64,000 nucleotides of DNA from Chroogloeocystis siderophila 5.2 s.c.1 (GCF_001904655.1 NZ_MRCC01000018.1:1-64000); one strand, 5' to 3'. Positions 17,960 to 28,068 are shown, counted from the stretch's first letter. Numbers and translations are program-made. The notes: generated by a model from the sequence alone, not told the origin.

Positions 17960-19771
17960 CTAAGCGGGAACTTCAATTTGCTGATTGCTTCCTAGTTCAA
18001 AAGCTGCATGAATTGCTTTTAACGCAGTAGTGCCTTGTTCTTGGGCAACAACACAGCTAATTTTAATTTCAGAGGTAGTAATCATCTGAATGTTAATTTG
18101 GTGTTGCGCAAGTGCTTCAAACATCCTGGCAGCGACGCCTGGTTGTCCAACCATTCCTGCACCAACAACACTGACTTTGGCGATCGCACTATCAACAACA
18201 ACTTCACCCCAACCAAACTTGCTAGCTGCGGCTTCTAACACTTGACGTGCTTCTTCCGCATCAATTTGTGCCACAGTAAAAGCAATATCGCGCTTGGGTA
18301 TGCCGTCAATGACACGACAGCGCTGTGATTGAATAATCATATCAACGCTGATATTACGCTCTGCTAAAAGTCCAAATAACTTCGCGGCGGTTCCTGGGCG
18401 ATCAGCTACTTGACGAATGGCAAGTTGGGCTTGCTTGAGGTCTAACGCAACACCTCGAACAGGTGGTGATATTGAATTGGAAATTACTGATTGTGATTCT
18501 GACTTGTGAACGCGATCAATTTCAAAAGCTTTGCATAAAACATCAATCGCGCGATCGCAATCTTCTGCATCAATAACGCAACTCACCTTGACTTCGGAAG
18601 TAGAAATCATTTGAATATTGATTCTGGCATCGGAAAGCGTCGCAAACATTTGGGCGGCGACACCAGGACGCCCAATCATTCCAGCACCGACAATGCTTAC
18701 TTTGGCAATTTGTTGCTGTACCATCACTTCCGCTTCTTCTTGGGCGTTATTGTGTGATCGCAGTACAGGGGCGATCGCTTGTGCGACAGCTTCCGCGCGT
18801 TTGAGAATCGGTGTTGTTACAGTAAATGCAATATCGTTCGTGTTACCTTCGTGAATCGATTGAATAATTAAATCGACATTTAAATGTTGCCGCGCAATTT
18901 CTCCAAACAAGCGCGCCGCAACACCAGGGCGATCGGGAACGCGTAGTAAAGCAACTTTTGCTTGATCGGTGTCGTATTCTACGCCATCTACTGGTTTGGT
19001 GATTTCTAAACCAACAAGCGATCGCGGTTGTGGTGGAGGAGAAACAACTCTGGTTCCAGGATCGTCTGTCCAACTCGAACGTACGACTAACTCTACACCA
19101 TAATTTCGCGCAATTTCCACTGCACGCGGGTGTAGTACTTTTGCACCCAAACTCGCGAGTTCTAACATTTCATCGCAGGTGATTTCGCTCATCAGCTGCG
19201 CTTCGGGTACGATGCGCGGATCTGTTGTTAAAATCCCTGGTACATCAGTATAGATTTCACAGCAATTTGCTTTGAGTGCAGCGGCTAAAGCAACCGCAGA
19301 AGTATCCGAACCACCACGCCCTAGCGTTGTAATTTCCCAATCTGTGGTACTACTAATACCTTGAAATCCGGCGACAACAACAACTTTGCCATCTTTGAGA
19401 TGTCGCTCAATACGTTCTGAACTAATATTGAGAATGCGCGCGCGGGTATGTTCGGCTTCAGTGACAATTCCTACTTGTGCGCCAGTTAGTGAAATCGCAG
19501 GTTGTCCTAATTCTTGTAATGCCATACTTAGTAGTGCGATGGATACTTGTTCTCCTGTCGAAAGCAACATATCCATTTCGCGGCGACACGGATTAGAAGA
19601 AATTGCATTAGCTAATTTGACTAGTCCATCGGTAGTTTTACCCATTGCGGAAACAACAACAACAAGTGAGTTTCCTGCTTTCACGGTTTGCATCACGCGC
19701 TGAGCAACTGCAATAATGCGTTCTGCTGAACCAACCGAGGTACCACCATATTTCTGGACAATGAGTGCCAT
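17960..19771 (-). CDS. lysC: Aspartate kinase with four ACT domains
   Basis: First step of the aspartate pathway to Lys, Thr and Met. At 603 residues this is the long cyanobacterial form. The kinase domain (about 1-245) shows KYGGTSVGS, GRGGSDTSAVALAAAL and TDVPGILTTDPR. It is followed by two pairs of ACT domains (about 265-425 and 440-600) instead of the single pair in most bacteria. Repeated segments IAKVSIVGAGMIGRPGVAAQMF and IAKVSVVGAGMVGQPGVAAR show the internal duplication. The extra ACT domains bind feedback inhibitors (Lys, Thr). Monocistronic. Confidence 0.96.
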   Translation of the reverse strand: MALIVQKYGGTSVGSAERIIAVAQRVMQTVKAGNSLVVVVSAMGKTTDGLVKLANAISSNPCRREMDMLLSTGEQVSIALLSMALQELGQPAISLTGAQVGIVTEAEHTRARILNISSERIERHLKDGKVVVVAGFQGISSTTDWEITTLGRGGSDTSAVALAAALKANCCEIYTDVPGILTTDPRIVPEAQLMSEITCDEMLELASLGAKVLHPRAVEIARNYGVELVVRSSWTDDPGTRVVSPPPQPRSLVGLEITKPVDGVEYDTDQAKVALLRVPDRPGVAARLFGEIARQHLNVDLIIQSIHEGNTNDIAFTVTTPILKRAEAVAQAIAPVLRSHNNAQEEAEVMVQQQIAKVSIVGAGMIGRPGVAAQMFATLSDARINIQMISTSEVKVSCVIDAEDCDRAIDVLCKAFEIDRVHKSESQSVISNSISPPVRGVALDLKQAQLAIRQVADRPGTAAKLFGLLAERNISVDMIIQSQRCRVIDGIPKRDIAFTVAQIDAEEARQVLEAAASKFGWGEVVVDSAIAKVSVVGAGMVGQPGVAARMFEALAQHQINIQMITTSEIKISCVVAQEQGTTALKAIHAAFELGSNQQIEVPA

Positions 19772-20008
19772 AGCTTTTCTGCGATTAATCCTGCCTACTA
19801 AAGTGCGAATAACTTAAATTTACCTGTGCCAAGGCCAAGCAGCACAATTATGTTAACCAGCTTAACTAACTTAGCAGACTCAGAGCGTGCGATCGCACCT
19901 TTATGTTAATTTCTGTGTCTATATTTTTAGCGCAATCAGCATTGTTTTCAACTTGCGTCATGGCCACTTGAATTAATTGCTGCTACTTACAATCGTTCAA
20001 CAAAAGTA

Positions 20009-21181
20009 ATGGCAGTCATCAAGGGAACTTTTGGTAATGATACTTTACTTTAACCGGAACACAATTTGCAGACACTCTCTTTGGTTTTGCGGGAAATGAC
20101 TTATTGTTAGGTCGCGGTAGTAACGATGTTCTGAATGCAGGTGCAGGAAATGATTCGCTCAATGGTGAATTAGGTATTGATACACTTGATGGTGGGGCGG
20201 GTAATGATACTATGAAATTGATAATACAAATGACATAATCAACGAAGCCATAAATAGTGGAATAGATACCGTTTTCGCTTCGAGAAACTATACTTTAGGT
20301 AATAATTTAGAGCAGCTAATCCTGACAGGAAATGCGGCAATTAATGGCACAGGTAATAGCTTAAATAACGTTATCACAGGCAATAACAATAAAAATGTGC
20401 TACGCGGCGCAGTGGGGAATGATAACCTGAATGGAGGCGATGGAAGTGACATACTCAGCAGCAGTGCAGTATCTGCTATTTTCGGTGATGATGACCCTTA
20501 CGACGGCGGCGATTTCAGTTCAGATATCTTATACGGCGGTGATGGCAATGATACTTACATCATTGCTGAATCAAGAGATGTAATTAATGAAACAGTTAAC
20601 GGTGGCATTGATCCGGTTATTGCTCACCGTAGCTATACTTTAGGGAACAATTTAGAAAATCTGACCTTGGCTGAGCCTCAATACAGCAGTGGTAATTTCC
20701 GGATTACAGGTAACGGTCTGAACAATAGAATTGTTGGTAATTCAAAAAGAAATGTTTTGCAAGGTCAAGCCGGTAATGATTCACTCAACGGTGGTGCAGG
20801 AGATGATACGCTCAGCTTTGGAGTAATTGATCGCCGTCTCGATGGCAGTAGCGGTACGGATACTCTCACAGTAGAATACTAGCGGTGATCACAATCGATT
20901 TGACAGCGCTACGCAACAATCAAATTCGAGATATTGAAATTATCGATCTCGCAGGTACAGGCAACAACAGTCTGATTCTGACACGCTTGGATTTGCTCAA
21001 CTTATCAGATACAACCAATCTTTTGATTGTGAATGGTAATGTGGGCGATTCATTGCGCTCAACTACTCAAGGATGGCTGAGTGGTGGTTCAACGATACTC
21101 AACGGCATTGCCTACAATCAATTCACTTCTGGCGTGGCGACACTGTTGGTGGATGCTGATATCACGCTGACGATTTCTTAA
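20009..21181 (+). pseudogene. RTX-type calcium-binding repeat protein, broken
   Basis: The remains of a gene for a secreted protein with GGxGxDxxx nonapeptide repeats that bind Ca and fold after type I secretion. It starts [14 protein letters not shown] at ATG 20009 and hits a stop at 20051. RTX repeats then continue in another frame ([24 protein letters not shown]). A one-base loss at about 20210 shifts to the frame that runs 20211-20882 ([37 protein letters not shown]). Another break at 20880 moves the C-terminal part (VITIDLTALR..., 20885-21181) to a third frame. Joined, these would give one protein of about 390 residues. Three lesions make a functional product unlikely. Confidence 0.8.
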
Positions 21182-21211
21182 ACCGATGTGATGCGACGAT
21201 CATATATCGTG

Positions 21212-21238
21212 TCAGGGTTTGGCCATGCCAAACCCTGA
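21212..21238 (+). terminator. Perfect 12-bp hairpin after the RTX pseudogene
   Basis: TCAGGGTTTGGC-CAT-GCCAAACCCTGA: a perfect 12-bp stem with a 3-nt loop, 30 nt past the RTX stop. There is no T-tract on either side, so it is a weak intrinsic terminator at best, but the symmetry is exact. It could also protect the 3' end or bind protein. Confidence 0.5.
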
Positions 21239-21452
21239 GATTGATCGCGATGCACTAACCGTATGATTGACTGCGATAAACCATCCCTGCAATCGACCGT
21301 GCTGGTGGTTGGTTCTTTGCCTATTACTGGCATTTTGGTATTGGTTGCAGGGTATTACTTCTCATCGCTAGTTACTAGTCACTAATGTTATATCAAGTTG
21401 CCCTGGGTATAAAATGGTAATCTAGCCTTGGTGTTGTATGCGAGGCAAAATC

Positions 21453-21466
21453 GTAGCGAGTTCTAC
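21453..21466. promoter_or_regulatory. NtcA binding-site core upstream of argZ/agrE
   Basis: GTA-GCGAGTTC-TAC matches the NtcA consensus GTA-N8-TAC exactly and lies 67 bp before the ATG at 21534. A possible -10 (TATCCA at 21490) sits 23 nt downstream, close to the ~22-nt spacing of NtcA-activated promoters. NtcA is the cyanobacterial nitrogen-control activator, and an arginine-degrading enzyme is a sensible target. Occupancy is inferred. Confidence 0.55.
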
Positions 21467-21533
21467 AGAATTGGGGCAGCAAAAATCTGTATCCAATAGA
21501 AGCTTGGGATTTTATTCACACTGACATTACTTT

Positions 21534-23648
21534 ATGACTTCTTCGATCCGCTTCCTCATGTGTCCTCCTGACCACTATGACGTAGACTATGTCATTAATC
21601 CTTGGATGGAAGGAAATATCCATAAGTCTTCACGCGATCGCGCGGTCGATCAGTGGCAAAAGCTGCATCATATTATCAAAGACCATGCAATTGTAGACCT
21701 CGTACAACCCCAAAAAGGTGTACCTGATATGGTGTTTACCGCTAATGCAGGACTCGTGTTGGGAGATAATGTCGTTCTCAGTCGTTTCTACCACAAAGAA
21801 CGACAAGGCGAGGAACCATACTTCAAAGCGTGGTTTGAGTCACAAGGTTACACAGTGTATGAATTGCCGAAAGATTTGCCATTTGAAGGCGCGGGAGATG
21901 CACTACTAGATCGCGAAGGTCGTTGGCTGTGGGCGGGTTACGGCTTCCGTTCGGAACTTGATTCGCATCCTTATATTGCCAAATGGCTCGACATCGAAGT
22001 GATATCATTGCGGTTGATGGATGAACGCTTTTATCACTTAGATACGTGTTTTTGTCCGCTTTCGGGTGGTTATCTGCTATACTATCCACCCGCGTTTGAT
22101 TCGTATTCTAACCGGATGATTGAAATGCGCGTTGCACCCGAAAAGCGAATAGCGATCGCTGAAGCCGATGCCGTGAATTTTGCGTGTAATGCGGTCAATA
22201 TCGACTCGGTTGTGATTATGAATAAGGCGAGTGACAATCTCAAACAACGCCTCGCCAAAGTCGGATTTCAAGTAATTGAAACACCATTAACCGAATTTCT
22301 CAAAGCAGGTGGTGCAGCTAAATGCTTAACATTGCGAGTCACTGAACCAGTACGCACTGAGGTAACGGCGAATGTTTCTGTTGAAAGCCGTACAATTCGT
22401 TTGGAAGGACACTTACTCGATACAGGTTTAATCAACCGCGCGTTAGATTTGATTGTCGAAAATAGCGGTAGCTTCCAAGTTCTCAAGTTTAATCTAGGAG
22501 AACAACGACAAAGTACCTCAACCGCCGAAGTAAAAGTTTCTGCACCTTCGCACGATGTGATGGAAAGTATCATATCGCAACTGATTGACTTGGGTGCAGT
22601 CGATTTACCACAAGATGAACGCGATGCTAAATTAGAGCCTGTCTTGCAAGCAGGAGTTGCACCCGACGACTTTTATGTCACTACAATTTACCCCACCGAA
22701 GTACGGATTAATGGTGAGTGGGTACGCGTGCAAAATCAGCGGATGGATGGCGCGATCGCAATCAAGCAAACGGCTGATGGTATTTGGGCAAGGTGTAAAC
22801 TGCTACGTGACCTAGAAGTAGGCGAACATGTTGTTGTTGATGTTCAAGGTATCCGTACAATTCGCAAAGCTGAATCACGCGAACAACGCAACGCCCAAGA
22901 ATTCAGCTTTATGTCAGCAGGTGTTTCTAGCGAACGTCGCGTAGAATTAGTTGTTGAACAAGTCGCGTGGGAACTGCGGAAAATCCGCGACCAAGGTGGT
23001 AAGGTTGTTGTCACAGCGGGTCCTGTGGTGATTCATACAGGTGGTGGCGAACATCTTTCAAGATTGATTCGTGAAGGTTATGTGCAAGCATTACTCGGTG
23101 GCAATGCGATCGCTGTCCACGACATGGAACAAAACATGATGGGGACGTCGTTGGGTGTTGATATGCAACGCGGAGTTGCAGTGCGCGGCGGACACCGCCA
23201 TCATTTGAAGGTAATTAACACCATCCGTCGCTATGGTAGTATTGCAAAGGCTGTTGAGCAAGGTGTGCTGCAAAGTGGTGTGATGTACGAGTGCGTTCGT
23301 GCAGGTGTACCATTTTCGCTTGCAGGTTCTATCCGCGATGATGGACCATTACCAGATACACAGATGGACTTAATTAAAGCACAGCAAGAATACGCGCAAT
23401 TACTAGAAGGCGCAGATATGATTTTGATGCTGTCTTCAATGCTGCATTCGATTGGTGTCGGTAATATGACACCCGCAGGTGTGAAGATGGTGTGTGTTGA
23501 TATTAATCCGGCGGTGGTGACAAAGTTAAGCGATCGCGGTTCCGTAGAATCAGTTGGTGTCGTTACCGATGTCGGCTTATTCCTCAGTTTGTTAGTACAA
23601 CAACTCGATCGATTAACAAGTCCGTACCACGTAGCACAAATGGTTTAA
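21534..23648 (+). CDS. argZ: Arginine dihydrolase / ornithine cyclodeaminase, ArgZ/AgrE type
   Basis: A bifunctional enzyme of arginine catabolism. The N-terminal domain (about 1-280) hydrolyses arginine to ornithine, ammonia and CO2. The C-terminal domain (TIGR00300-type, about 285-700) resembles the ornithine-to-proline cyclodeaminase half of Anabaena AgrE. Asn22 and Asn71 (FTANAGL), His168 (FYHLD) and the nucleophile Cys264 (GGAAKCLTL) coincide in number with those I recall for Synechocystis ArgZ. The length of 704 residues is typical. It mobilizes nitrogen from cyanophycin-derived arginine. The NtcA core 67 bp upstream suggests nitrogen control. No cyanophycinase or arginase gene is close. 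The symbol agrE is equally apt. Confidence 0.95.
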   Translation: MTSSIRFLMCPPDHYDVDYVINPWMEGNIHKSSRDRAVDQWQKLHHIIKDHAIVDLVQPQKGVPDMVFTANAGLVLGDNVVLSRFYHKERQGEEPYFKAWFESQGYTVYELPKDLPFEGAGDALLDREGRWLWAGYGFRSELDSHPYIAKWLDIEVISLRLMDERFYHLDTCFCPLSGGYLLYYPPAFDSYSNRMIEMRVAPEKRIAIAEADAVNFACNAVNIDSVVIMNKASDNLKQRLAKVGFQVIETPLTEFLKAGGAAKCLTLRVTEPVRTEVTANVSVESRTIRLEGHLLDTGLINRALDLIVENSGSFQVLKFNLGEQRQSTSTAEVKVSAPSHDVMESIISQLIDLGAVDLPQDERDAKLEPVLQAGVAPDDFYVTTIYPTEVRINGEWVRVQNQRMDGAIAIKQTADGIWARCKLLRDLEVGEHVVVDVQGIRTIRKAESREQRNAQEFSFMSAGVSSERRVELVVEQVAWELRKIRDQGGKVVVTAGPVVIHTGGGEHLSRLIREGYVQALLGGNAIAVHDMEQNMMGTSLGVDMQRGVAVRGGHRHHLKVINTIRRYGSIAKAVEQGVLQSGVMYECVRAGVPFSLAGSIRDDGPLPDTQMDLIKAQQEYAQLLEGADMILMLSSMLHSIGVGNMTPAGVKMVCVDINPAVVTKLSDRGSVESVGVVTDVGLFLSLLVQQLDRLTSPYHVAQMV

Positions 23649-23777
23649 TAGAGATTATACAAGGTGGGCAGTACGTTCACCTTTTTCTTTAGGTGAGTAA
23701 CTACTTGTAAACTCAACTTTTGTTTGTTTCGATTGACTTATCTTTGAAAACTAAAAATTATCTATCATAAGCCAATT

Positions 23778-24242
23778 TTAAAGTGCTGTAGGAGTCAGGA
23801 TAACACCATTAGCACGTAAGAGAGGGACTTCTATGCCTTGCTCTACATCTTTGGGGATGTAAACTCTATCTGGATAAATGTTCTCGAAATAAGCAATAGT
23901 AGCCTCTCCAAATGCTTTAGTTGTTGCTGCGCCAATTGCAGGTTTTGCTAGCCAACCTACTACAGGAACAAAACTTGCAACTTCTCCAGCAACCTTACCG
24001 ACTGTGCTGCCGATGCCTAACGCAGTAATAGCTGTGGCAATTGCTTTAATACCTCCAGACATTTCTTCAACATTAACTCCATATATTTCAGCAAGGCGTT
24101 TCACTACATACAATTGAACAACGGTTGTTCCTGCTGTAAAAGCACCTGGAACAGGTACAGTACCTGAAACTGCACCTGAAGCAATCATTTTTGGTAAATC
24201 TTCTCTAGCTTTATCTCTACAATACTTGGGATGATTCAACAT
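23778..24242 (-). CDS. DUF697 (YcjF-like) membrane-associated protein
   Basis: 154 residues resembling the DUF697/YcjF domain, which is often fused or linked to GTPases. It has alternating glycine-rich hydrophobic helices: VPVPGAFTAGTTVVQLYVVKRLAEIYG at about 29-55, then AIATAITALGIGSTVGK and FVPVVGWLAKPAIGAATTKAFGEATIAYF. The LAEIYGVxVEE block is the clearest family match. There is no GTPase domain in the protein or next to it. The exact role is unknown. The gene stands alone between plus-strand argZ and minus-strand speY. Confidence 0.7.
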   Translation of the reverse strand: MLNHPKYCRDKAREDLPKMIASGAVSGTVPVPGAFTAGTTVVQLYVVKRLAEIYGVNVEEMSGGIKAIATAITALGIGSTVGKVAGEVASFVPVVGWLAKPAIGAATTKAFGEATIAYFENIYPDRVYIPKDVEQGIEVPLLRANGVILTPTAL

Positions 24243-24691
24243 AAAAAAACATAAATATGATTAATAATATATAGACTTGTTCATTATTTATGTTTTGTTT
24301 ATCTTAAGAATGGTAAAAAAACACGGTTGACATATTATTGAGATATCTTCTTGATATAATTTCTGCAGAAAGTCAGGAACTCTAAGCATTTCCTAATCAT
24401 TTGGCAATCGTAAGCGTTAGAATCTAGTTATTAATTCATAGATGAACGCACATTTAAGTATGCTTTTCCTAACAGTTGCTACAGAAAAAATGACAATATA
24501 GTTCAGTTAAATACTCTGTTATCAACCAAACTAAACTGATATATGAACAAAGTAGGAGCAGCATAACTCGGCTACTCCTTGAAAGCAAGAAGAGTACTGC
24601 GCTAACTTCAGCACATTAAATATTATCCTGCAGTCTTTTTATCCTTGGCAAGCAAGCTGGGCTAATACCTACTTGAATCATTCGTTATTTA
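24243..24691. other. Intergenic region, no gene seen
   Basis: About 450 bp of AT-rich sequence between two minus-strand genes. An imperfect hairpin (AGGAGCAGC...GGCTACTCCT, about 24553-24581, one mismatch) may terminate the speY-like transcript, but no clear T-tract follows. Nothing else is recognized. Confidence 0.4.
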
Positions 24692-25807
24692 CTAGTCATT
24701 ACGATTCGCTCCGACTAATTGTGCTTGCTGATAATCGTGCTGGAGTTTACTATACATTTCCTCGCGGCGGTCGTACAAGCGCTTCAATGGACGGGGCTGA
24801 CATTGATTCATCACGTAGGCGGTGATGATAGGTAAGGCGATCGTACTGTCAGTATAGCAAACGAGCGTACTTGGTAACTCCTCAGGGTCAACTTTACCCC
24901 AGCTAACGGCTTCACTCGGAGTTGCGCCGGAAAGTCCACCGGTATCAGGGCGCGCATCAGTAACTTGAATAAAATAGTCGTGTCCGCGTTCTTCTAAACC
25001 TAAGACTTCATGAAGTTGCGGTTGCGTTTGCAACAGGAAGTTTTTCGGGCTACCACCACCAATAATCACAGCAGCGCTTTTTCCTTCGACATCAGGATTA
25101 CCAGATTCGCGCGCGCAGTAGGCGATCGCCGCAGTTTCATTGACATCGATGGATGGATCGATTACCATTTTAGAGCCTGATAAAGACAATGCTGCGACGT
25201 TCATACCAATCGAACTATCGCCAGGAGAAGATGTGTAGATCGGAACGCCACATTCGTAAGCTGTTGCTAATAAACAGGAATGCTGCACGCCAACTTGTTT
25301 TTCGATTTCTCGGACGTATTTACCTAGCAAGTTGTGGAACTCAGCGGTTCCCATACGTTTTTGAAACGGTTCGGCTTGGAGAATTTTGCGGATGAAAGCG
25401 TCGGTTTCGAGCAGGACATCATAACCAAAAATAATATCATAGATGCGGATTGTTCCTTGCTCGCGGAGTTTGACATCATCTAAAAAGGGACTACTGCTAT
25501 ATAGCTTCATGCCCAAGCCGTAATGCAGATCGTGGTAGAGATTAGCGCCTGTACTAATAATCCAGTCAATAAAACCATGACGAATGAGTGGTGCAAGTGC
25601 TGAAACGCCAAAACCTGCGGGAGTCATCGCGCCTGATATACTCATGCCTACTGTGACTCCTTCGCGCAGCACTTCGCGGCTGAGTAATTGACAAATTTCG
25701 CGTAGTCGTGCTGAATTGTATGCGGTGAAGTAGTTATCAATTAATTCCACGACACCGATATCCGATGCTATTGGTACTGGTGCAATTTTTTTGCTAGGTA
25801 TTGCCAT
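24692..25807 (-). CDS. speY: Deoxyhypusine-synthase-like homospermidine synthase (SpeY)
   Basis: A NAD-dependent aminobutyl-transfer enzyme of the deoxyhypusine synthase family. From the ATG at 25807 (GGAGTG just upstream) it has 371 residues. The catalytic Lys is Lys305 in [14 protein letters not shown]-binding segments include [32 protein letters not shown] and [16 protein letters not shown]. Bacteria lack the eIF5A target, and in Anabaena the homologue SpeY makes homospermidine from putrescine, so that is the likely reaction here. The ornithine-yielding ArgZ/AgrE gene lies 2 kb away, although a metabolic link is only suggestive because cyanobacterial putrescine usually comes from arginine via agmatine. 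Confidence 0.85.
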   Translation of the reverse strand: MAIPSKKIAPVPIASDIGVVELIDNYFTAYNSARLREICQLLSREVLREGVTVGMSISGAMTPAGFGVSALAPLIRHGFIDWIISTGANLYHDLHYGLGMKLYSSSPFLDDVKLREQGTIRIYDIIFGYDVLLETDAFIRKILQAEPFQKRMGTAEFHNLLGKYVREIEKQVGVQHSCLLATAYECGVPIYTSSPGDSSIGMNVAALSLSGSKMVIDPSIDVNETAAIAYCARESGNPDVEGKSAAVIIGGGSPKNFLLQTQPQLHEVLGLEERGHDYFIQVTDARPDTGGLSGATPSEAVSWGKVDPEELPSTLVCYTDSTIALPIITAYVMNQCQPRPLKRLYDRREEMYSKLQHDYQQAQLVGANRND

Positions 25808-25847
25808 GAATTCACTCCTATTGATGGATCGCCCCGATCTAATGTAG

Positions 25848-26368
25848 CTAGGTTTTGGCAATTTGTTGGAGGGCACTTAGGTAGCGATCGCCTGCATCTT
25901 GACTAAAGCAAACTAAAATCACTTGTTCAAGAGTCTAATTCTCGGTGAGCAATTGCTGAATCTCACTCATTGCGATTCGGAAAGCGCGATCTACAGGAAA
26001 TCTATAAACTCCCGTGCTAATTGCGGGAAACGCAATTGTTTGAGTTTGATATTCTAAAGTGAGTGCCAAGCTACTACGGTAACATCGCGCAAGTAGTTCA
26101 TCTTCGCCTTGACGTCCGCCCCGCCACACGGAACCTACAGTGTGAATCACCCATTTGGCTGGAAGATTGTAGCCTTTGGTAATTTTTGCTTCTCCTGTTG
26201 CACAACCTTGAAGTTGACCACATTCTTTGAGTAATTCAGGTCCCGCAGCGCGGTGAATTGCCCCGTCTACACCACCGCCACCTAACAGCGAGTGTTGGCA
26301 GCGTTGACAATCGCATCGACATTTTGTTGCGTAATATCGCCGATAACGAGGTTGATTCGTTGACTCAT
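25848..26368 (-). pseudogene. Macro-domain (ADP-ribose-binding) protein, broken
   Basis: Remains of a ~173-residue macro-domain hydrolase of the YmdB type, which removes acetyl or ADP-ribosyl groups. It starts [20 protein letters not shown] at ATG 26368. A one-base deletion at about 26292, inside the [18 protein letters not shown] motif, shifts the frame. The frame then continues through [10 protein letters not shown] and [13 protein letters not shown] to an in-frame TAG at 25935. Beyond it the same frame encodes a plausible C-terminus (TLEQVILVCFSQDAG...) ending at 25848. Two lesions indicate decay. If the frameshift were an assembly error, one stop near the C-terminus would still remain. 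Confidence 0.75.
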
Positions 26369-26649
26369 ATTATTTTTTTACTATAAAAAATGTTTAATCG
26401 TACTATTTACACTCATAAAAAATGAACTTCAACACTCTTTTGTTATGATGAGATTGATATTTAAAAATATAACAAAATCTGTTTAGTAAATTAAAAAGAT
26501 ACACGCTTAGTATAAATTGTTTTCCCAGTTATAATAAAAAGTAAAATTAAATATAAATAATGATAGTTTGCGTTATCGAAGTTCAGTAGTTATGATATCT
26601 TTATTATTAATGAAATTAACAATAAGTTATAAATGCAATTATTTAACCA

Positions 26650-27327
26650 ATGACAGCAAACACTCCCACAAACTTAAATCCAGATATAGAAGCGGAACAC
26701 TTGAATCAAGAAGCAACGGCTTCATCACTGACAGAAGAACAGTATCAGCACAAAATGCAGCGGCGTAAAGAAGTACAACAAAAGCGTGTCGCGCAAGCAT
26801 CACAAGAGAAAGGCTTAATTATTGTTAACACTGGTAATGGTAAGGGAAAAACGACCGCAGCGCTTGGAATGGTATTGCGATCGCTGGGTCATGGATATAA
26901 AGTAGCTGTTATTCAGTTTATCAAAGGCGCTTGGGAACCCGCCGAAAAAGCAGTTCTCAGTCATTGGAAAGATCAACTAACGTTTCATGCAATGGGTGAA
27001 GGATTTACCTGGGAAACGCAAAACCGCGATCGCGATATCCAAAAAGCTAATGAAGCTTGGGAAACGGCGTTAAACTACATTCGTAATCCTGACTTTAGAT
27101 TAGTACTGTTAGATGAAGTCAATGTCGCCATCAAATTAGGTTTTTTAAACGTTGATAAAGTTTTAGCTGGGATAGCGCAAAAATCAAGCAATTCACACGT
27201 TATTTTGACAGGAAGGGGCGCACCCGCAGCTTTAATTGAATGTGCAGACTTAGTAACTGAAATGACTTTAGTCAAGCATCCGTTTCGCGAACAAGGCGTA
27301 AAAGCACAACCAGGAATTGAATTTTAA
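26650..27327 (+). CDS. cobO: Cob(I)yrinic acid a,c-diamide adenosyltransferase
   Basis: Adds the 5'-deoxyadenosyl group from ATP to cob(I)yrinic acid or cobalamin during B12 synthesis and salvage. 225 residues. The P-loop TGNGKGKTT is at residues 61-69, followed by the CobO/BtuR blocks VAVIQFIKGAW, MGEGFTWET, LVLLDEVNVA and HVILTGRGAP. The ~50-residue N-terminal extension is charged and rich in Glu and Gln, slightly longer than in E. coli BtuR. No cobalamin riboswitch is seen upstream, and no other cob genes are adjacent. Confidence 0.95.
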   Translation: MTANTPTNLNPDIEAEHLNQEATASSLTEEQYQHKMQRRKEVQQKRVAQASQEKGLIIVNTGNGKGKTTAALGMVLRSLGHGYKVAVIQFIKGAWEPAEKAVLSHWKDQLTFHAMGEGFTWETQNRDRDIQKANEAWETALNYIRNPDFRLVLLDEVNVAIKLGFLNVDKVLAGIAQKSSNSHVILTGRGAPAALIECADLVTEMTLVKHPFREQGVKAQPGIEF

Positions 27328-27352
27328 TTATGAGCTGTGTCTTTAGTAATAG

Positions 27353-27934
27353 TTAGTTTGGATAGTGATTTTTACAAGCTTGTAATATTTGGTGATCGCT
27401 GTCACTAACTTCAGGAAGTTGGTAGTATTCTTGCAAAGCGACGGCATACGGGTAGGCGATCGCATTCACTTCTTCCCCTATTTGCGGTTTATTTCCTGCG
27501 GCGGCGATTTGTTGTGGGCTGTGCGGTGTTACAGATTCTTCTTCGACGCTGGGCGCATTCGCAACCATCAGCGCTAGTTCACCCGAATCGATATTACCAG
27601 CGAAGCAACTAAATTCTGAGTAAGGTAAATAAAATGCCCCTGTCACCTTACCTTGGTGTAATTCAAACACCATATATTCTTGCCCTAGTTGTTGTGGCTG
27701 CGGTGCTCTACCATACAAATACACGCCGTCTTTTTGTGGTAATTTTCCGCGTAAAGCTTGAAAGGTATCTTTGTCTAACACTTTAGTGAGAGAATGATTT
27801 GGCGATAAAGTGGCGATCGCCAAGTATGTTCCTGATGTCACCTCACTCGTAAACATGCCCATTCCTAAGAGTAAGCTAGCCAGTGGAACTTGCAGCGATA
27901 AACGACATAATGATAACAACTTATAAACTTTCAT
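27353..27934 (-). CDS. Exported cyanobacterial protein of unknown function
   Basis: 193 residues with an N-terminal hydrophobic signal-like segment (about residues 8-40, LSLQVPLASLLLGMGMF). The mature part has no membrane segment. It contains KLPQKDGVYLYGRAPQP and FELHQGKVTGAFYLPYSEFSCFAGNID, a beta-rich region seen in conserved cyanobacterial proteins without a known role, and a C-terminal helix with Cys187. It converges on cobO (25-bp gap). Function unassigned. Confidence 0.65.
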   Translation of the reverse strand: MKVYKLLSLCRLSLQVPLASLLLGMGMFTSEVTSGTYLAIATLSPNHSLTKVLDKDTFQALRGKLPQKDGVYLYGRAPQPQQLGQEYMVFELHQGKVTGAFYLPYSEFSCFAGNIDSGELALMVANAPSVEEESVTPHSPQQIAAAGNKPQIGEEVNAIAYPYAVALQEYYQLPEVSDSDHQILQACKNHYPN

Positions 27935-28068
27935 TGATAAAATAGGGGCACTATTCAGCGTTACTTAAAGCATAGCTAATTGGTTATATATAATTATTCC
28001 TTCAAAAGTTGGACTTTATCTTCAACAGAACTTAAACACTAAATAAAGAGAATCTTCTTTTAGGTAAA

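Noticed and set aside
26369-26649. Cobalamin riboswitch upstream of cobO
   Set aside because: The region is uniformly AT-rich and lacks the B12-box and the required paired arms.
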